Below, piece after piece: positions 1-10,347 of a stretch of DNA of 64,000 nucleotides. The translations under genes and the position numbers were made by a program. The notes beneath the pieces are model-generated. The model worked only from the letters and a program-made list of their open reading frames with translations. It did no database searches and was not told where the DNA came from. The DNA is from Siderastrea radians (lineage: Eukaryota > Cnidaria > Anthozoa > Scleractinia > Rhizangiidae). Each line of letters starts with the position of its first letter. Position 1 is the first letter of the stretch. Where the stretch lies: NCBI GenBank assembly GCA_964017195.1, contig OZ024894.1, positions 37,457,865-37,521,864 of the forward strand, written 5' to 3'.

Positions 1-1357
1 GATTGTTACAAATTTTCAAGGCAGCTTACATGGTGAAAAAGTCCACAATGGTATCATTCAATTCCTCTCCATCAGACAAAGTGTTCACATCCATCTGCAG
101 AACAGTAATACGTGCCTTGGATGGCGGTGGTGGAAAGACAGCAACCACACTGGAAAATCAATTTAGAATACAAAAAAGGAAGCCTTGAGTACAAACAAAA
201 AAGGGAAGGGTACAGAGTTTAACAGATCTACCACACCTCGACTTGTCCATTGTTTGGAAAATACAGTATTGTGTGTAAGACCACAATAGCAAGTATAGTA
301 GCCTTACACCAGACTCTGTTAGATTAAGGTGCAACACACGTAGTAACAATAATAAGAACTGTTGTACAAAAGTCAAGTATTTGGTTCTATTTGGAATTTT
401 CATGACACAGAAATATTACTGTTCAATAAAAAAAGCCTTTAACTTACCTGTCTTGATGAAGTTCACTGCTTTCTAGTGTGTCATCAACAATCACAACATC
501 CAGTTGACTGCTTGGACATGTATCTATGATAATCATTAATGAATTAACAGAGTACCGGTACGTAACATGCAGTGGTTGAATTCAACTAATAAGAAACCAG
601 TTAGGTAACTAGATAAGCCCAGTCATGGGAAGAGACCTACAGGCAATGCTATGTTAAAATTAACTAAATGACATTAGTCAGAGGACATTCTTTTCTGTTC
701 ATATTACCTGGATCTGACCTTACGTATATAGAAAAAAACAACGGGAACATGATTCAAATGTGACTTGAACAATTTCTTGCATTATGTATACTTCAACAGT
801 CACTTAGGGCTCTCACAAATAAGTACATGTATGTTTTCCTTACATATACACTATCTCAAAGATTTCTTCTTGTCACTTTATTGTGTTTTTTTCTAATAAT
901 GGGATATATTTAGTTATCGAGTTGCTAATAGTTTCACCATGAACCCTAATATAAACAATCAGACATTTAACTACCTGTACATGTATTGGCATCTTGATCC
1001 AAAACTTCAGGAGAAGGAGACAGAGCAGACGTGGACTGCAACGTATCATCTTTAAGTTCTGTGAAGTCAAATATGGTTATAAAATTGAGTCACATTAGCT
1101 TGTGATCAGAGAAGAAATTTTGCCTCGATGTCTAGTGACCTTTATACAGTGGAAGCTCTCATAAGCAAACACCCTTGGGGCATAAAAAAGCTAGCTGTCA
1201 TACTGTAACTTGAGATAAAAGTGCAAGGGATAATTGGTGGATTTCGAAAGCTTGCCAAGCTCAAAATAAACATTGGTAATGCAAAAAGGGACCAAATTAT
1301 TCAATTACTGTTTGTTTTATTGACTAAAGCAATGCGGTGATGATGGTGATAATGTTT
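1..1357. other. Non-coding sequence left of the first fold-back
   Basis: AT-rich sequence with only short chance open frames. I see no conserved protein motif, RNA gene or repeat. It lies beyond the apparent stop codon of the minus-strand host gene (near 2595) and may be intergenic or hold 3'UTR. Confidence 0.4.
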
Positions 1358-1470
1358 AACAATTATCCTGCGAAATCGCGTGGAATATCACCTGATACTT
1401 AGCCGACGAGGCCGTAGGCCGAGTTGGCTAAATCAGGGGATATTCCGCAAGATTGAGCAGGATAATTGTT
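1358..1470. repeat. Short fold-back (MITE-like) palindrome
   Basis: The two ends are inverted copies (AACAATTATCCTGC at 1358-1371, its complement at 1457-1470). Pairing continues inward through GGAATATC and CCTGAT to a GC-rich centre containing GAGGCCGTAGGCC. No ORF or clear target duplication is seen. It resembles a non-autonomous DNA-transposon hairpin. Confidence 0.6.
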
Positions 1471-2594
1471 TTATTATTCAACAAATTCTCATCGAATACC
1501 ATTTTCAGAACGAGAAAAACTATGGTTCTATGATGAAAACGCTAAAAGCCAGCAACACATAATAAAAATCAAAACAGAACTTCAAGAAATCGAAGTTTAC
1601 TACCGTTCACTTAAAAAGACTTATTTACAAACTCATGTTTGGAAATAATGTGACAAAGTAAAAAAAATATTGCTACCTTACCGAGAATAAGTCCTCTTCC
1701 TGTGAATTATAATCTTTTCAACTTTTACACTTTCCGTGAGCAAGTGTGTTGCCCGGGTGTGCTGCTTCGCTCGCAATAGCATTTTCTTGGTTGAGTTCTC
1801 ACTATGAAAAGTCCAAGTCAACCTCTGGATATCTTTGTTAGCTGAAGCAAATAATTGTTGACTTTTTGAGAGCATTTAATCGTGGAAAGTTTCTTCCAGG
1901 GAGTTAAAATTTCCGGAGAAAACTGCTAAAACTGCCTCGCTTTTTAAAATGGCCGCCAAACAAGCAATGAAAGAAAATCTGCAGTGCACTTCCAAATATG
2001 GTCATTTACGTATATCGCAGGATATCCGTCATGTAAGGATGACAGATATTGAGGGCTTCCTTACCATATCTGGGCATAGTGACAATTTGTTGAATAATAA
2101 TGTACAATACTGTGCATTGCAGTTTTTTCAACTGGGAAAGCATTTTAGTTTGGGTGTCCACTTACGGGAGCTTAAATACAAAGAAACTTAGCCAAGTCCT
2201 TACCCCTGAAATAGTCTCACTCAGGGCTAGTGGCCACTTATGCGGGAATGTGTAAATACAGAATTTGTATGAGAGTTCAAACAGTTAAGAGAGCTCCGAG
2301 TGTAGCTAATTTGGCAAACTTTCAACGTCTTTTTATTTCTGCATGTATTTAGTAAAATAATGAACTGAAGAAACTATTTGGCCCTAAATTTCATTTTAGT
2401 CCTGTCTCTCAAATGTTAGGATTCAATTAACATTATTCAGTACACTATGGAGAATGCCTGGTCTCAACTGAAAAACACCGTTAGTTTCTTATTCAGTGAT
2501 ACACGTCAACACAATGAAAAAACGAACCTTGTTGATCCTTGCACACTGACGTATTTTCTGAAAGGATCATTTGGTCATACTCTTCCAGCCATTC
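1471..2594. other. Non-coding sequence, possible 3'UTR of the minus-strand gene
   Basis: No coding signal is seen. The sequence lies immediately downstream, in the minus direction, of the stop codon inferred for the interrupted host gene, so part of it is probably that gene's 3'UTR. I could not identify a confident polyadenylation site. Confidence 0.3.
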
Positions 2595-2624
2595 ATCACG
2601 GTTGTAGCAAAAGGTTGGCCTGTC
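2595..2624 (-). CDS. Separated C-terminal codons of the interrupted host gene
   Basis: Reading the minus strand across the insertion point, the frame of the exon at 8968-9162 would continue for about seven more codons and end at a TGA near 2593-2595. These codons are now cut off by the Polinton-like insertion. The shared 6 bp CCTGTC (2619-2624 and 8968-8973) is the target duplication. That this is the native C-terminus is an inference from the continuous frame. Confidence 0.4.
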
Positions 2625-2999
2625 AGTAGTAAGTCGGGCTCACATAGCAAATTTCCTGGCTTCTGATTGGTCGAGAGCTTTTGGCTTCTGATTGGTCGAG
2701 GGGTTGTCATGGGAACGGGAAACCAAGGACCAGAAGGATCGTGGGCTCAAGGGGAAGTCACATGACCGGAAATGACGTCATGGGAACCGGAAGTCACGTG
2801 TTTTGGGAGGGGAAACCGCGGACCAGGTGGAAAAATAGATCGTGGGCTCAGGATGGGGCAAAACCGCTGAGAAAAGCGGGCTCAAAGTCCAAAGTCCAAT
2901 TCAGGCATCGGGGGTGGTCCCTGGACTCAAAGAAAAGACGCCATGTTGGAAAACAAAAAATGATTTATTGCAAAGGGAGTGTTACAGGCGACCGCATGG
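2625..2999 (+). repeat. Left TIR of the compact Polinton-like element
   Basis: A 375-bp terminal inverted repeat. Compared by eye with the right copy, I count three substitutions and one single-base indel. It holds two tandem copies of CTTCTGATTGGTCGAG and ETS-like CCGGAAGT (2787-2794). It also holds a CRE palindrome TGACGTCA (2773-2780), an E-box CACGTG (2795-2800) and a YY1-like CGCCATGTT (2939-2947). On the minus strand an AATAAA faces outward (2964-2969), placed to end transcripts of the repeat-protein gene. Confidence 0.9.
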
Positions 3000-3147
3000 G
3001 GGCCTGGGTTCAAGGCCTTTGAACAGCTCGACAAGTCATTTAATGAAGAGTGCAAACAGACGACTGCGTGGGATCCAAGGGCCTTCGATAATCCATGGTA
3101 TGCAGATGATGAGAGTTCCATTTCGCAAGAGGAAGCAGAAGCAGGAT

Positions 3148-3867
3148 CTAGGGACCTGGCCACCGAGGAGATAGAGGAACGTGAGCCCAAATGGTTTCTT
3201 TTTCGATGAGTATTGCCGCTCTCTTATCCTCCCCAAGGCCGGCGTAACGGCACCTCTCTTGCTCCCTCAACAGCTCTCGATGGGTCTCCCGATATCGTTG
3301 CTGATACGCCAGGATCTGTTCCCGATGGTTTTCCCGGTAGCCCTTTCGCCTCTCCGCCAGCTGGGCTCGATGTTTTTCCCGGTAGCGCTTATGGTACTCC
3401 ACCAAGCGGGCTCGATTTTTTTCCCGGTAGCGCTTGCCGGCCTCCGCCACGCGGGCTGGATGCCTTCCCCGGTCGCGCTTGCTGGCCTCCGCCACGAGCT
3501 CTCGATGTCTTTACCGGTAGCGCTTTTTGTTCTTCGCCACGCGGGCTCGATGTTTTTCCCGGTAACACTTCTTGGCCACCGCTATGAAGTCTCCATGTGT
3601 TTCTCGGTACTTTTTTTTGGAGGTGATCACTTTCTCGGGGTGTTCGGCCCGGTACCGTGCACATTTGGTCATGTTGCGTAATCGTTTCGCTGTCAGGTCT
3701 ACCCGTTCGTACTCAGCGTCATCGTAGGGGTCATAGTCGTTGTGGGGGTCATAGTCGTCGTCGTAGGGGTCATAGTCATCGTCGTCGCTTTGTTGGTAAT
3801 TCACGGGGGGTCTGTGACGGCGACTGCGACGGTGGCTGCGGGGACGGGACTCTCTTCCTGCAAGCAT
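3148..3867 (-). pseudogene. Acidic/basic protein with nine 15-residue repeats
   Basis: One minus-strand frame broken by a TAA at 3511-3513, giving pieces of 118 and 115 residues. The N-terminal part is Arg/Ser-rich, followed by an Asp/Tyr-rich acidic stretch (DDDDYDPYDDDYDP and similar). Then come nine tandem 15-residue units (DNA 3256-3663) with a core like KRYREKHR, followed by a short Leu/Glu tail. The stop falls inside one repeat unit where neighbours have Glu. Similar YREKHRE repeats occur in assorted viral and mobile-element proteins. I infer helical, nucleic-acid-binding units but cannot name a family. It overlaps the upstream ORF (3776-4207) by about 90 bp in another frame, so the two may once have been a single gene. 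Confidence 0.55.
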
Positions 3868-4207
3868 CGGGAGAGGGTGGCGGTGCTGGTGGGGGTGTTA
3901 AGGGCCGTTTAAATTGGTAACGCCAGTAGCCGCAACAGAAATCCAACCCCTCGATAAACCAGTCGCAGGTGTGTTGAGGGTAGCACAGTTGATGGAAGCG
4001 GGTGGCTCGTGCTGTCCGGGTTGCCTGGGCTGCCTGTTTCAGGCGCTCCCTCTCCTTTAACTTTTCTCCAAAGTCTGTGACACTTGGGTGGAGCCCACAG
4101 TCCTTCTTAATCTTCTTCAAGATGTGCTCTACTTCGAGATCCTCTTCCAATTCTTCAAATGCTTCGAGCAGCTTCTCATGGCGAGAGTCCATGTTGAGAT
4201 GACTCAT
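3776..4207 (-). CDS. Unrecognised charged protein upstream of the repeat protein
   Basis: A 143-residue ORF. It has a Glu/Leu-rich helical N-terminus, then a Cys/His-containing stretch (HQLCYPQHTCDW, then FCCGYWRYQF). A Pro/Ser-rich basic tail ends in KRRR, suggestive of nuclear targeting. The first ATG (4207) is only about 20 nt from a TATAAA on the same strand (4225-4230). A start site about 30 nt beyond that box would fall downstream of this ATG, so Met6 (4192) may be the real start. Its end overlaps the repeat-protein frame. Function unknown. Confidence 0.45.
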   Translation of the reverse strand: MSHLNMDSRHEKLLEAFEELEEDLEVEHILKKIKKDCGLHPSVTDFGEKLKERERLKQAAQATRTARATRFHQLCYPQHTCDWFIEGLDFCCGYWRYQFKRPLTPPPAPPPSPDACRKRVPSPQPPSQSPSQTPRELPTKRRR

Positions 4208-4224
4208 CCCGAGGTTCGATCTGT

Positions 4225-4387
4225 TTTATAGTCTCTGGGATCATTCCCCGCAAAGCCTGATGGTCCATCTAAGGAGGGGGGAGGGGGTCCCCCACCCCCC
4301 TCCCTACCCCTCCCAGGGGCACCCTGTGCCCTGGTTGGTGATTGGTTCATGCCCTTCTCCCACGTGACCTTTATTTCTCTATAAAAA
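4225..4387. promoter_or_regulatory. Divergent core promoters between the two gene units
   Basis: Two TATA boxes point away from each other. TATAAAAA at 4380-4387 lies 35 nt before the polymerase ATG (4422). TATAAA on the minus strand at 4225-4230 lies just before the charged-protein ORF. A poly-G/poly-C-rich stretch at about 4270-4320 and a CACGTG at about 4361 lie between them. The layout implies short 5' leaders. Confidence 0.5.
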
Positions 4388-4421
4388 AACGAGCCCCGAC
4401 CTCCAGCGAGTTCATCTGATC

Positions 4422-7400
4422 ATGGCCTCTCAACCAGACGAGGAGGCGGCGGGGCCCAGTGGCCTCGCCCAACATGAGGTTTTAGCCATGCTAGGCCTGG
4501 AGATGTCCGATTCAGAGAAAGAAGAAGAGACAACCCTGTTAACTCCTGAAGAGATGGCTTGCCGTGAAGAGGATGACATCTGTCAAGCGGCCTTGGATCG
4601 TTTCGAACGGCAACGTGCCTTTCAAACCCACCTCCTTCAACAAAGTGGCGGAGGTTTGGATACCGCTGCGAAGGGCGCCTTCGAGTTTCACGTCGGCAAT
4701 TATGTCGACCGTCGGAGCACGCGATTGGGTGTTCGTGAACGTCATTTCAACACCCGTTTACGCCAAACGGGGAACTTGATTCCAGATCAAAACATCACGG
4801 AAGCCCTTTACGTCGAGCCGTGAATGAAGTGTTAGCCACCACGCCTGACCTCGACGATCAAGATCGCCTCTACTTTACCATTGGCTCCAACAGGCTCCAC
4901 AACAACTTCCAGGGCTGGGGATTACGTGCTGGTGAATGGCGTCAAGACAGGGAGCGTGTGGAGGCCCTGTTCCACCGTTTAGCGCAAGCCCTCGACAGCA
5001 ACGAACAATTCGAAATGGATGACTCCTTTCAATTATCCATTACTCAAGTCCATCATGCCCCTCAGGGAACCGGCAGACCCCGTCGTGGCAAACCCGGCCA
5101 CCCTACCATGCAAATGTTAACGAAGAATTCCAAATCGATCATCAGGATTCAAAACAGGGATGAACTCTGTTGTGCCAGAGCCCTCGTCACTGCTAAAGCC
5201 AGAGTGGACCAGCACCCAAAATACCACAGCATTCGCCAAGGAACTCAACTCCAGAGACGTCTCGCTTGGGACCTCCATCACGAAGCCAAGGTGCCCTTCG
5301 GTCCTTGCAGCTACGAGGCGTTGACGGCCTTCAGTAAGGCCCCGTCCCTGACCGGTTACCAGATTATTTTAGTGGATGCTCACCGGTCGTTCCACATCAC
5401 CACCTATGGAGATCCCCAAGACAAACAATTGATTTTGCTGCACGACCATGACCATTACGATGTCATTACCCGTTTACCAGGATTTTTCGGGTCCAGTTAC
5501 GTCTGTGCCTACTGCTGGAAACCCTACAATACCGAGGGACAGCATCGCTGCAACAAGAAAAAACAATGCGGGTCCTGTCGCCAAAAAGAGTGCCCTGATT
5601 TCCAGGCAGCTTACCCTCGAGGCCAGAAAGCCACACAACGTTGCCACAGTTGTCATCGGGACTTTTTCGGAGACACTTGTTTCGACATGCATCTCGGCAA
5701 GGACCACACTGGCAAAACGAACCCACAGTCCTCCGTGTGCTTTCATCGCCGTCGCTGTCCTAACTGTCTCAAACAGGACGTTGGATTACAACAGATTGCC
5801 AGAAACCAATGCTACTACGTGGACTGCCCGTCTTGCCATGAGTACGTGCACGGTGAAACTCATCTTTGTTTTATTCAAAGACCCACCAAGCCTCAAGACA
5901 AGAAGAAGAGAAAGAGGAAACGTCAAGGAGGTCCTCGCGCCAAACGAGGAGCAGCCGCGGAGCCTGAAACCGCCCCGGAGGAGGAGGAGGAGGACCTGCC
6001 ACCCTTGCACGTGTTTTTTGATATTGAAGCCATGCAACCCGACGAACAACACATTGCCAATCTCCTCGTGGCCGAAACCGAAGACGACGATCAACCTATT
6101 CGTTTCCCAGGCCCATATTGTACCCGAGATTTTCTCGAATGGCTGGATACCCTCACGTTGAACGACACAAGACAAGTCAATGTACTCGCTCACAATTTCC
6201 AAGGATATGACGGGTACTTTGTGGTTCATCAATACCATAGTGACAACCGGATCGTTCAACAGCTCCGGAACGGATGTAAACTCTTGGAAGTCAAACACGA
6301 TCGTATCCGATTCATCGATTCTCTCAGTTTCTTCCAGATGCCTTTGTCCGCCTTTCCCAAAACCTTTGGATTAACGGAATTGAAAAAAGGTTACTTTCCA
6401 CACAAGTTCAATATCCGCGACCACCAAACGTACGTGGGCATCGTCCCGGCCCTCGATTACTACATGCCCGAAACCATGTCTCCTGAAGGCAAGCAAGCCT
6501 TGGAAAAGTGGCATCAAGAGCAACGCGCCAATAACATGGTCTTTGACTTCCAGAAAGAATTGGTGGAGTATTGTGAATCAGATGTGCGTCTCTTGAAACA
6601 AGGATGTCTGACTTTCAAACGGTTGTTTGAAGCTCAAGCGGGGTTCAACGCCTTTGACCACATCACCATCGCTTCCGCCTGCAACATGGATTTACGCATG
6701 AACCGGATGATCCCTAACAGTATTGCCAGTGAACCCACCCTTGGTTGGAAGAAGAATCACATCAATCAATCGAACGAGGCCATCGAATGGTTAACCTGGT
6801 GCCAACAACACCAAGCCCCCCATATTCAACATGCGAAAAATGCCGGCGAGAATCGCATCCCTGGCACCAAGCTCCATGTGGACGGTTTCGATGTTACTAC
6901 CCACACTATCTACGAATTTCACGGCTGTTTCTGGCATGGATGCCCCCGCCATTATCCCCACCGTCACGAAAAACATCTGCACCACTGTGATCGAACCATG
7001 CAAGATGTCTACGAGGCCACGCAACAAAGGACCCAAACGCTTCGCGCTCAAGGGTACACCGTGGTGGAAATGTGGGGATGCGATTGGGCAAGTCTCAAAG
7101 ACACCTCACTTGACATCCGTACGTTTGTAGCTAACCTTCAAAGCACAAAACCCCTGAATCCCGCGACGCTTTCTGTGGAGGACGTACCAATGCGGTGAAA
7201 TTGTACCATCAGGTGACCCCCCACCAAAAGATCCATTACATCGATGTCACCTAGTTGTACCCTTGGGTCAACAAAACCTCTGTCTACCCTAAAGGACATC
7301 CTACCTTCATTTCACAACCGGGTCACACAGACATCCACCAGTACTTTGGGCTGATTCAGTGCCAAGTCCTTCCTACACGTGAACTGTACCATCCCGTCCT

Positions 7401-8529
7401 GCCTTACCGCTATGACAGCAAACTGCTCTTTCCACTCTGTGCGACGTGTGTGAAAGAAGAAATGGGCAAACCCCTTCTAGACAGATCATATCATTGCCCT
7501 CACACCGACGAGCAACGTACTCTGACAAGTACATGGTGCAGCCCAGAATTGTCTAAAGCCGTCGAGCTCGGGTACGAAGTCCAGTACATCTATGAAGTCT
7601 GGCATTTTGAAGAAACCTGTGAAGGACTGTTCGCAGACTACGTCAACACCTGGTTGAAAATCAAACAAGAAGCTAGTGGGTGGCCTGCCGAAGTAGAAAC
7701 AGAGGATGAAAGACAGGCCTACATCGAAGACTATTACAAGCATGAGGGCATCCGCCTGGAGTATGCCAAAATCGAATACAACCCGGGACTGCGTACCCTT
7801 GCTAAAATGATGCTGAATTCCATGTGGGGCAAGTTTGGACAACGACTCAACAAAACCCAAGTCCAAGAATTTGATGACCCCCAAGCCTTTCATCGGTTTT
7901 TGGACACCGATAGCTTGGATGTACGTCACGTGTCCATTATCAATGACCAAATGGTGGAGGTCCATTACCAGCACCAAAAGGAAGACATCCCCGTCTCACC
8001 CAACCTGAACATCTTCATCGCCTGTTTCACTACCTGTTGGGCCCGTCTCAAACTGTACCAGGCATTGGAGTAGTTGGGAGAACGTGTCTTGTACTACGAC
8101 ACGGACTCTATTATTTTTTTGGCTGACGAGAATCAAACCAACCCGACCTTAGGCAACTACCTCGGCGAGTTTACCAGTGAATTGAAAAAGGATGATCACA
8201 TCGTCGAATTCGTGTCGGGAGGTCCCAAGAATTATGGGTATAAAACCAAGAAGGGAAAGATCGAATGCAAAGTGAGAGGTTTTCGTCTCAACAGTGAAGG
8301 AAAAACCCAGTTGAATGACGGCGTTATGAGGCAGAACGTGTTGGATGAAATCCAGAAGCCACTCCAGAAACCGCGCGAAACGACAGTGAACAAAACCTAC
8401 CAGATTGTCCGGGATCCTAAAACCTATCAACTCTACACCTTTCACGAGTCCAAGTTGTACAAATTGGTGTACGACAAGAGAGTGATCGATCCCGTCAGTT
8501 TCCAGACTTATCCCTATGGATATCTGTGA
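4422..8529 (+). pseudogene. DNA polymerase B of the compact element, broken
   Basis: A protein-primed-type family-B polymerase spread over four frames: 4422-4823, 4820-7198, 7255-8073 and 8074-8529. In the 792-residue segment I see a Cys/His-rich zinc-binding region (about residues 229-350) and a basic KKKRKRKR stretch. Exo I is FFDIEAM (D401, E403), Exo II HNFQGYD (N459, D464) and Exo III YCESD (Y583, D588). A Vsr-like nuclease module follows (D688, EFHGCFWHGC 699-708, MWGCDW 751-756). Polymerase motifs follow in the later pieces: LYPWVNK directly after a stop, LNSMWGKFGQR, and YYDTDS. Lesions are a frame change near 4800-4825, a second at about 7140-7190, and in-frame TAGs at 7252-7254 (within motif A) and 8071-8073. 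The gene cannot make a full polymerase. Confidence 0.85.
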
Positions 8530-8593
8530 GAGACACACTAATCGAAAAGGAACATTCATTAAAAAGGAACACTCTTACAATTGAAATGGATCA

Positions 8594-8967
8594 CCATGCG
8601 GTCGCCTGTAACACTCCCTTTGCAATAAATCATTTTTTGTTTTCCAACATGGCGTCTTTTCTTTGAGTCCAGGGACCACCCCCGATGCCTGAATTGGACT
8701 TTGGACTTTGAGCCCGCTTTTCTCAGTGGTTTTGCCCCATCCTGAGCCCACGATCTATTTTCCACCTGGTCCGCGGTTTCCCCTCCCAAAACACGTGACT
8801 TCCGGTTCACATGACGTCATTTCCGGTCATGTGACTTCCCCTTGAGCCCACGATCCTTCTGGTCCTTGGTTTCCCGTTCCCATGACAACACCTCGACCAA
8901 TCAGAAGCCAAAAGCTCTCGACCAATCAGAAGCCAGGAAATTTGCTATGTGAGCCCGACTTACTACT
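8594..8967 (-). repeat. Right TIR of the compact Polinton-like element
   Basis: The inverted counterpart of 2625-2999, ending TACTACT. Its plus-strand AATAAA (8624-8629), followed by a T-rich run, lies about 95 nt past the polymerase stop and is the likely polyadenylation signal of that gene. The CCAAT/ETS/CRE/E-box/YY1-like cluster of the left copy is conserved here in mirror orientation. Confidence 0.9.
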
Positions 8968-9162
8968 CCTGTCCAACACATGGCATATCTTCTTTTTTGT
9001 CAAAATGGTATTGTAAAAAATCACCACCAAACATCATGCTCATAAGCTGGTCCATGATCCTTATCCAGGTGATTTCAGAACTGCCCCATGTCATATCCTT
9101 AGCTTTCCAGCCACAGCCACGGAAGTAGAAGTGATAGCTACCTTGCTGCACACTGCTTCTAC
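8968..9162 (-). CDS. Last coding exon of the host gene, cut by the insertion
   Basis: The minus-strand exon follows an acceptor (TTCAG) and contains the stretches GSYHFYFRGCGWKAKD and ITWIRIMDQLMSMMF. It reads into the Polinton TIR, where GAG TAG ends the protein within two codons. Without the insertion the frame runs only about seven codons further (2595-2624). The product is therefore shortened by little, although any 3'UTR is displaced by 6.3 kb. Confidence 0.55.
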
Positions 9163-10130
9163 CTGAAGGGAAAAATGGATTCAGCTTACAAATTTATACA
9201 GTGGTGTACATACTGTAGAAATACTGTCACTTCAACAATATAGTTTGGATACTGATACTCTATCACATGGATATATCAATGCAGAACAATCTAATAAATC
9301 AAATTTCCTCACCTTTTACAGACACACACACACACACATGCACACACAAGCCTCTTTCTCTACCACATCCCAACATGTCTTTCATGTAACAGAGTCTCAG
9401 TGAATTTGTTTGAAGAAAAATGGTTGCCTATGCCTATTCTCGGTTTCTTCTTAAAAACCCGTCAACTGGAAGTTTGATCTGTTTCAATAGATTTTTTGGA
9501 TGAAAACAGAGTGAGGATCATGTCCAATCTGTGTAGAGAACAGTCATCCAACTTTTTCCCAACATTCATAATCGACATTTATTGACCAATATCAGACCTA
9601 ATGTCGAAACCATATCAACAGGTCACAAGTTGTAGCTACCTCTAATTGAGTTTAATGCTTCCCTCACACAATATCTAAAGAACAGCAGCTTTTCAGCATA
9701 AAAATGCACCAACATCTGGTCAACTGAAACAGAAACAGTTATTAGTGTACCTATATTATCTTCTTTGCAATCATGAAACAATTTCCAACTTAAAATATTG
9801 TGGACTAAATGGGCCTAAATTGTTCAGTGAATACACAATACATAATTTATTATTTTATTCTTACTAATAAATTAATCTATTTGACTTTAGGCCTCAAATT
9901 TGGCGTTGCAGACAGTACCTTGACATGACTCTAAAGTTGAGCATAAAAATTCTGATCTGCGTTACAAACATTACTAACAATGTTTTTAGGTCATACAGTG
10001 TACATCTGTTCAACTCATTTTAAGGTGTCTTAAGAAAAGTAACTCAGTAGTTGTATGTAATGTTACCATTTGAATGTCACTTCTTGAGCACACTATTGTT
10101 GTAAACTAAACAATTAAGAGGTCATCTTAC
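9163..10130. other. Intron of the minus-strand gene with a CA microsatellite
   Basis: No conserved coding stretch is seen. A short (CA)n tract with an interruption lies at about 9322-9350. The rest is AT-rich. Confidence 0.4.
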
Positions 10131-10347
10131 TTGAAGAGGCTTCCCCGTGGTTGTCATGGCTTGAGGCCTTCAACCACAGCTGGCGTTGATCCTTGTGGGA
10201 GGCCTCAAACCCTTGCTGGCTAAATTCCGTCATTGAAAGGAACCTCCTCATTAGCATTGGTGCATGGTCAATAACAAGGTGGCCATAATCTCCGGTACCC
10301 AAGGAACTTCCAAAAAGCTCCTTTAGTAGGTATCCCCACTCTTTGCA
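10131..10347 (-). CDS. Exon of the minus-strand host gene (FSQQGFEASHK)
   Basis: A 217-bp exon with acceptor TACTAG and donor GTAAGA. It encodes about 72 residues including YGHLVIDHAPMLMRRFLS and FSQQGFEASHKDQRQLW. The latter resembles C-terminal motifs of cnidarian genes that I suspect derive from RNase H-fold transposases; that is recollection, not a demonstrated match. It is flanked by phase-compatible minus-strand exons. Confidence 0.6.

Larger units (their letters stand above)
2625..8967. mobile_element. Compact Polinton-like element carrying PolB only
   Basis: A 6.3-kb element bounded by nearly identical TIRs (2625-2999 and 8594-8967) that start AGTAGTAAG. It is flanked by the 6-bp direct repeat CCTGTC. 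A 6-bp duplication and AG ends are typical of Polinton/Maverick integration. The cargo is a divergent pair: a broken family-B DNA polymerase on the plus strand and a repeat-rich charged protein on the minus strand. No integrase, capsid, protease or packaging ATPase is visible. It is probably a non-autonomous derivative or minimal relative of Polintons mobilised in trans, and is now inactive. It is inserted in the last coding exon of a host gene. Confidence 0.85.

Noticed and set aside
2681..3209. ORFs within the left TIR
   Set aside because: They are duplicated in the right TIR as non-coding sequence, cross the TIR boundary, and show no motif. The TIR is better explained by regulatory and replication functions.
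3181..3681. 166-codon plus-strand frame over the 45-bp repeats
   Set aside because: A shadow of the minus-strand repeat protein. The periodic pattern is inherited from the repeat, and the minus-strand product has the coherent charged pattern and promoter.
5448..6298. Open frames of 170-237 codons overlapping PolB
   Set aside because: They lie in other frames of a region where PolB motifs are in clear order, and have no motifs of their own.
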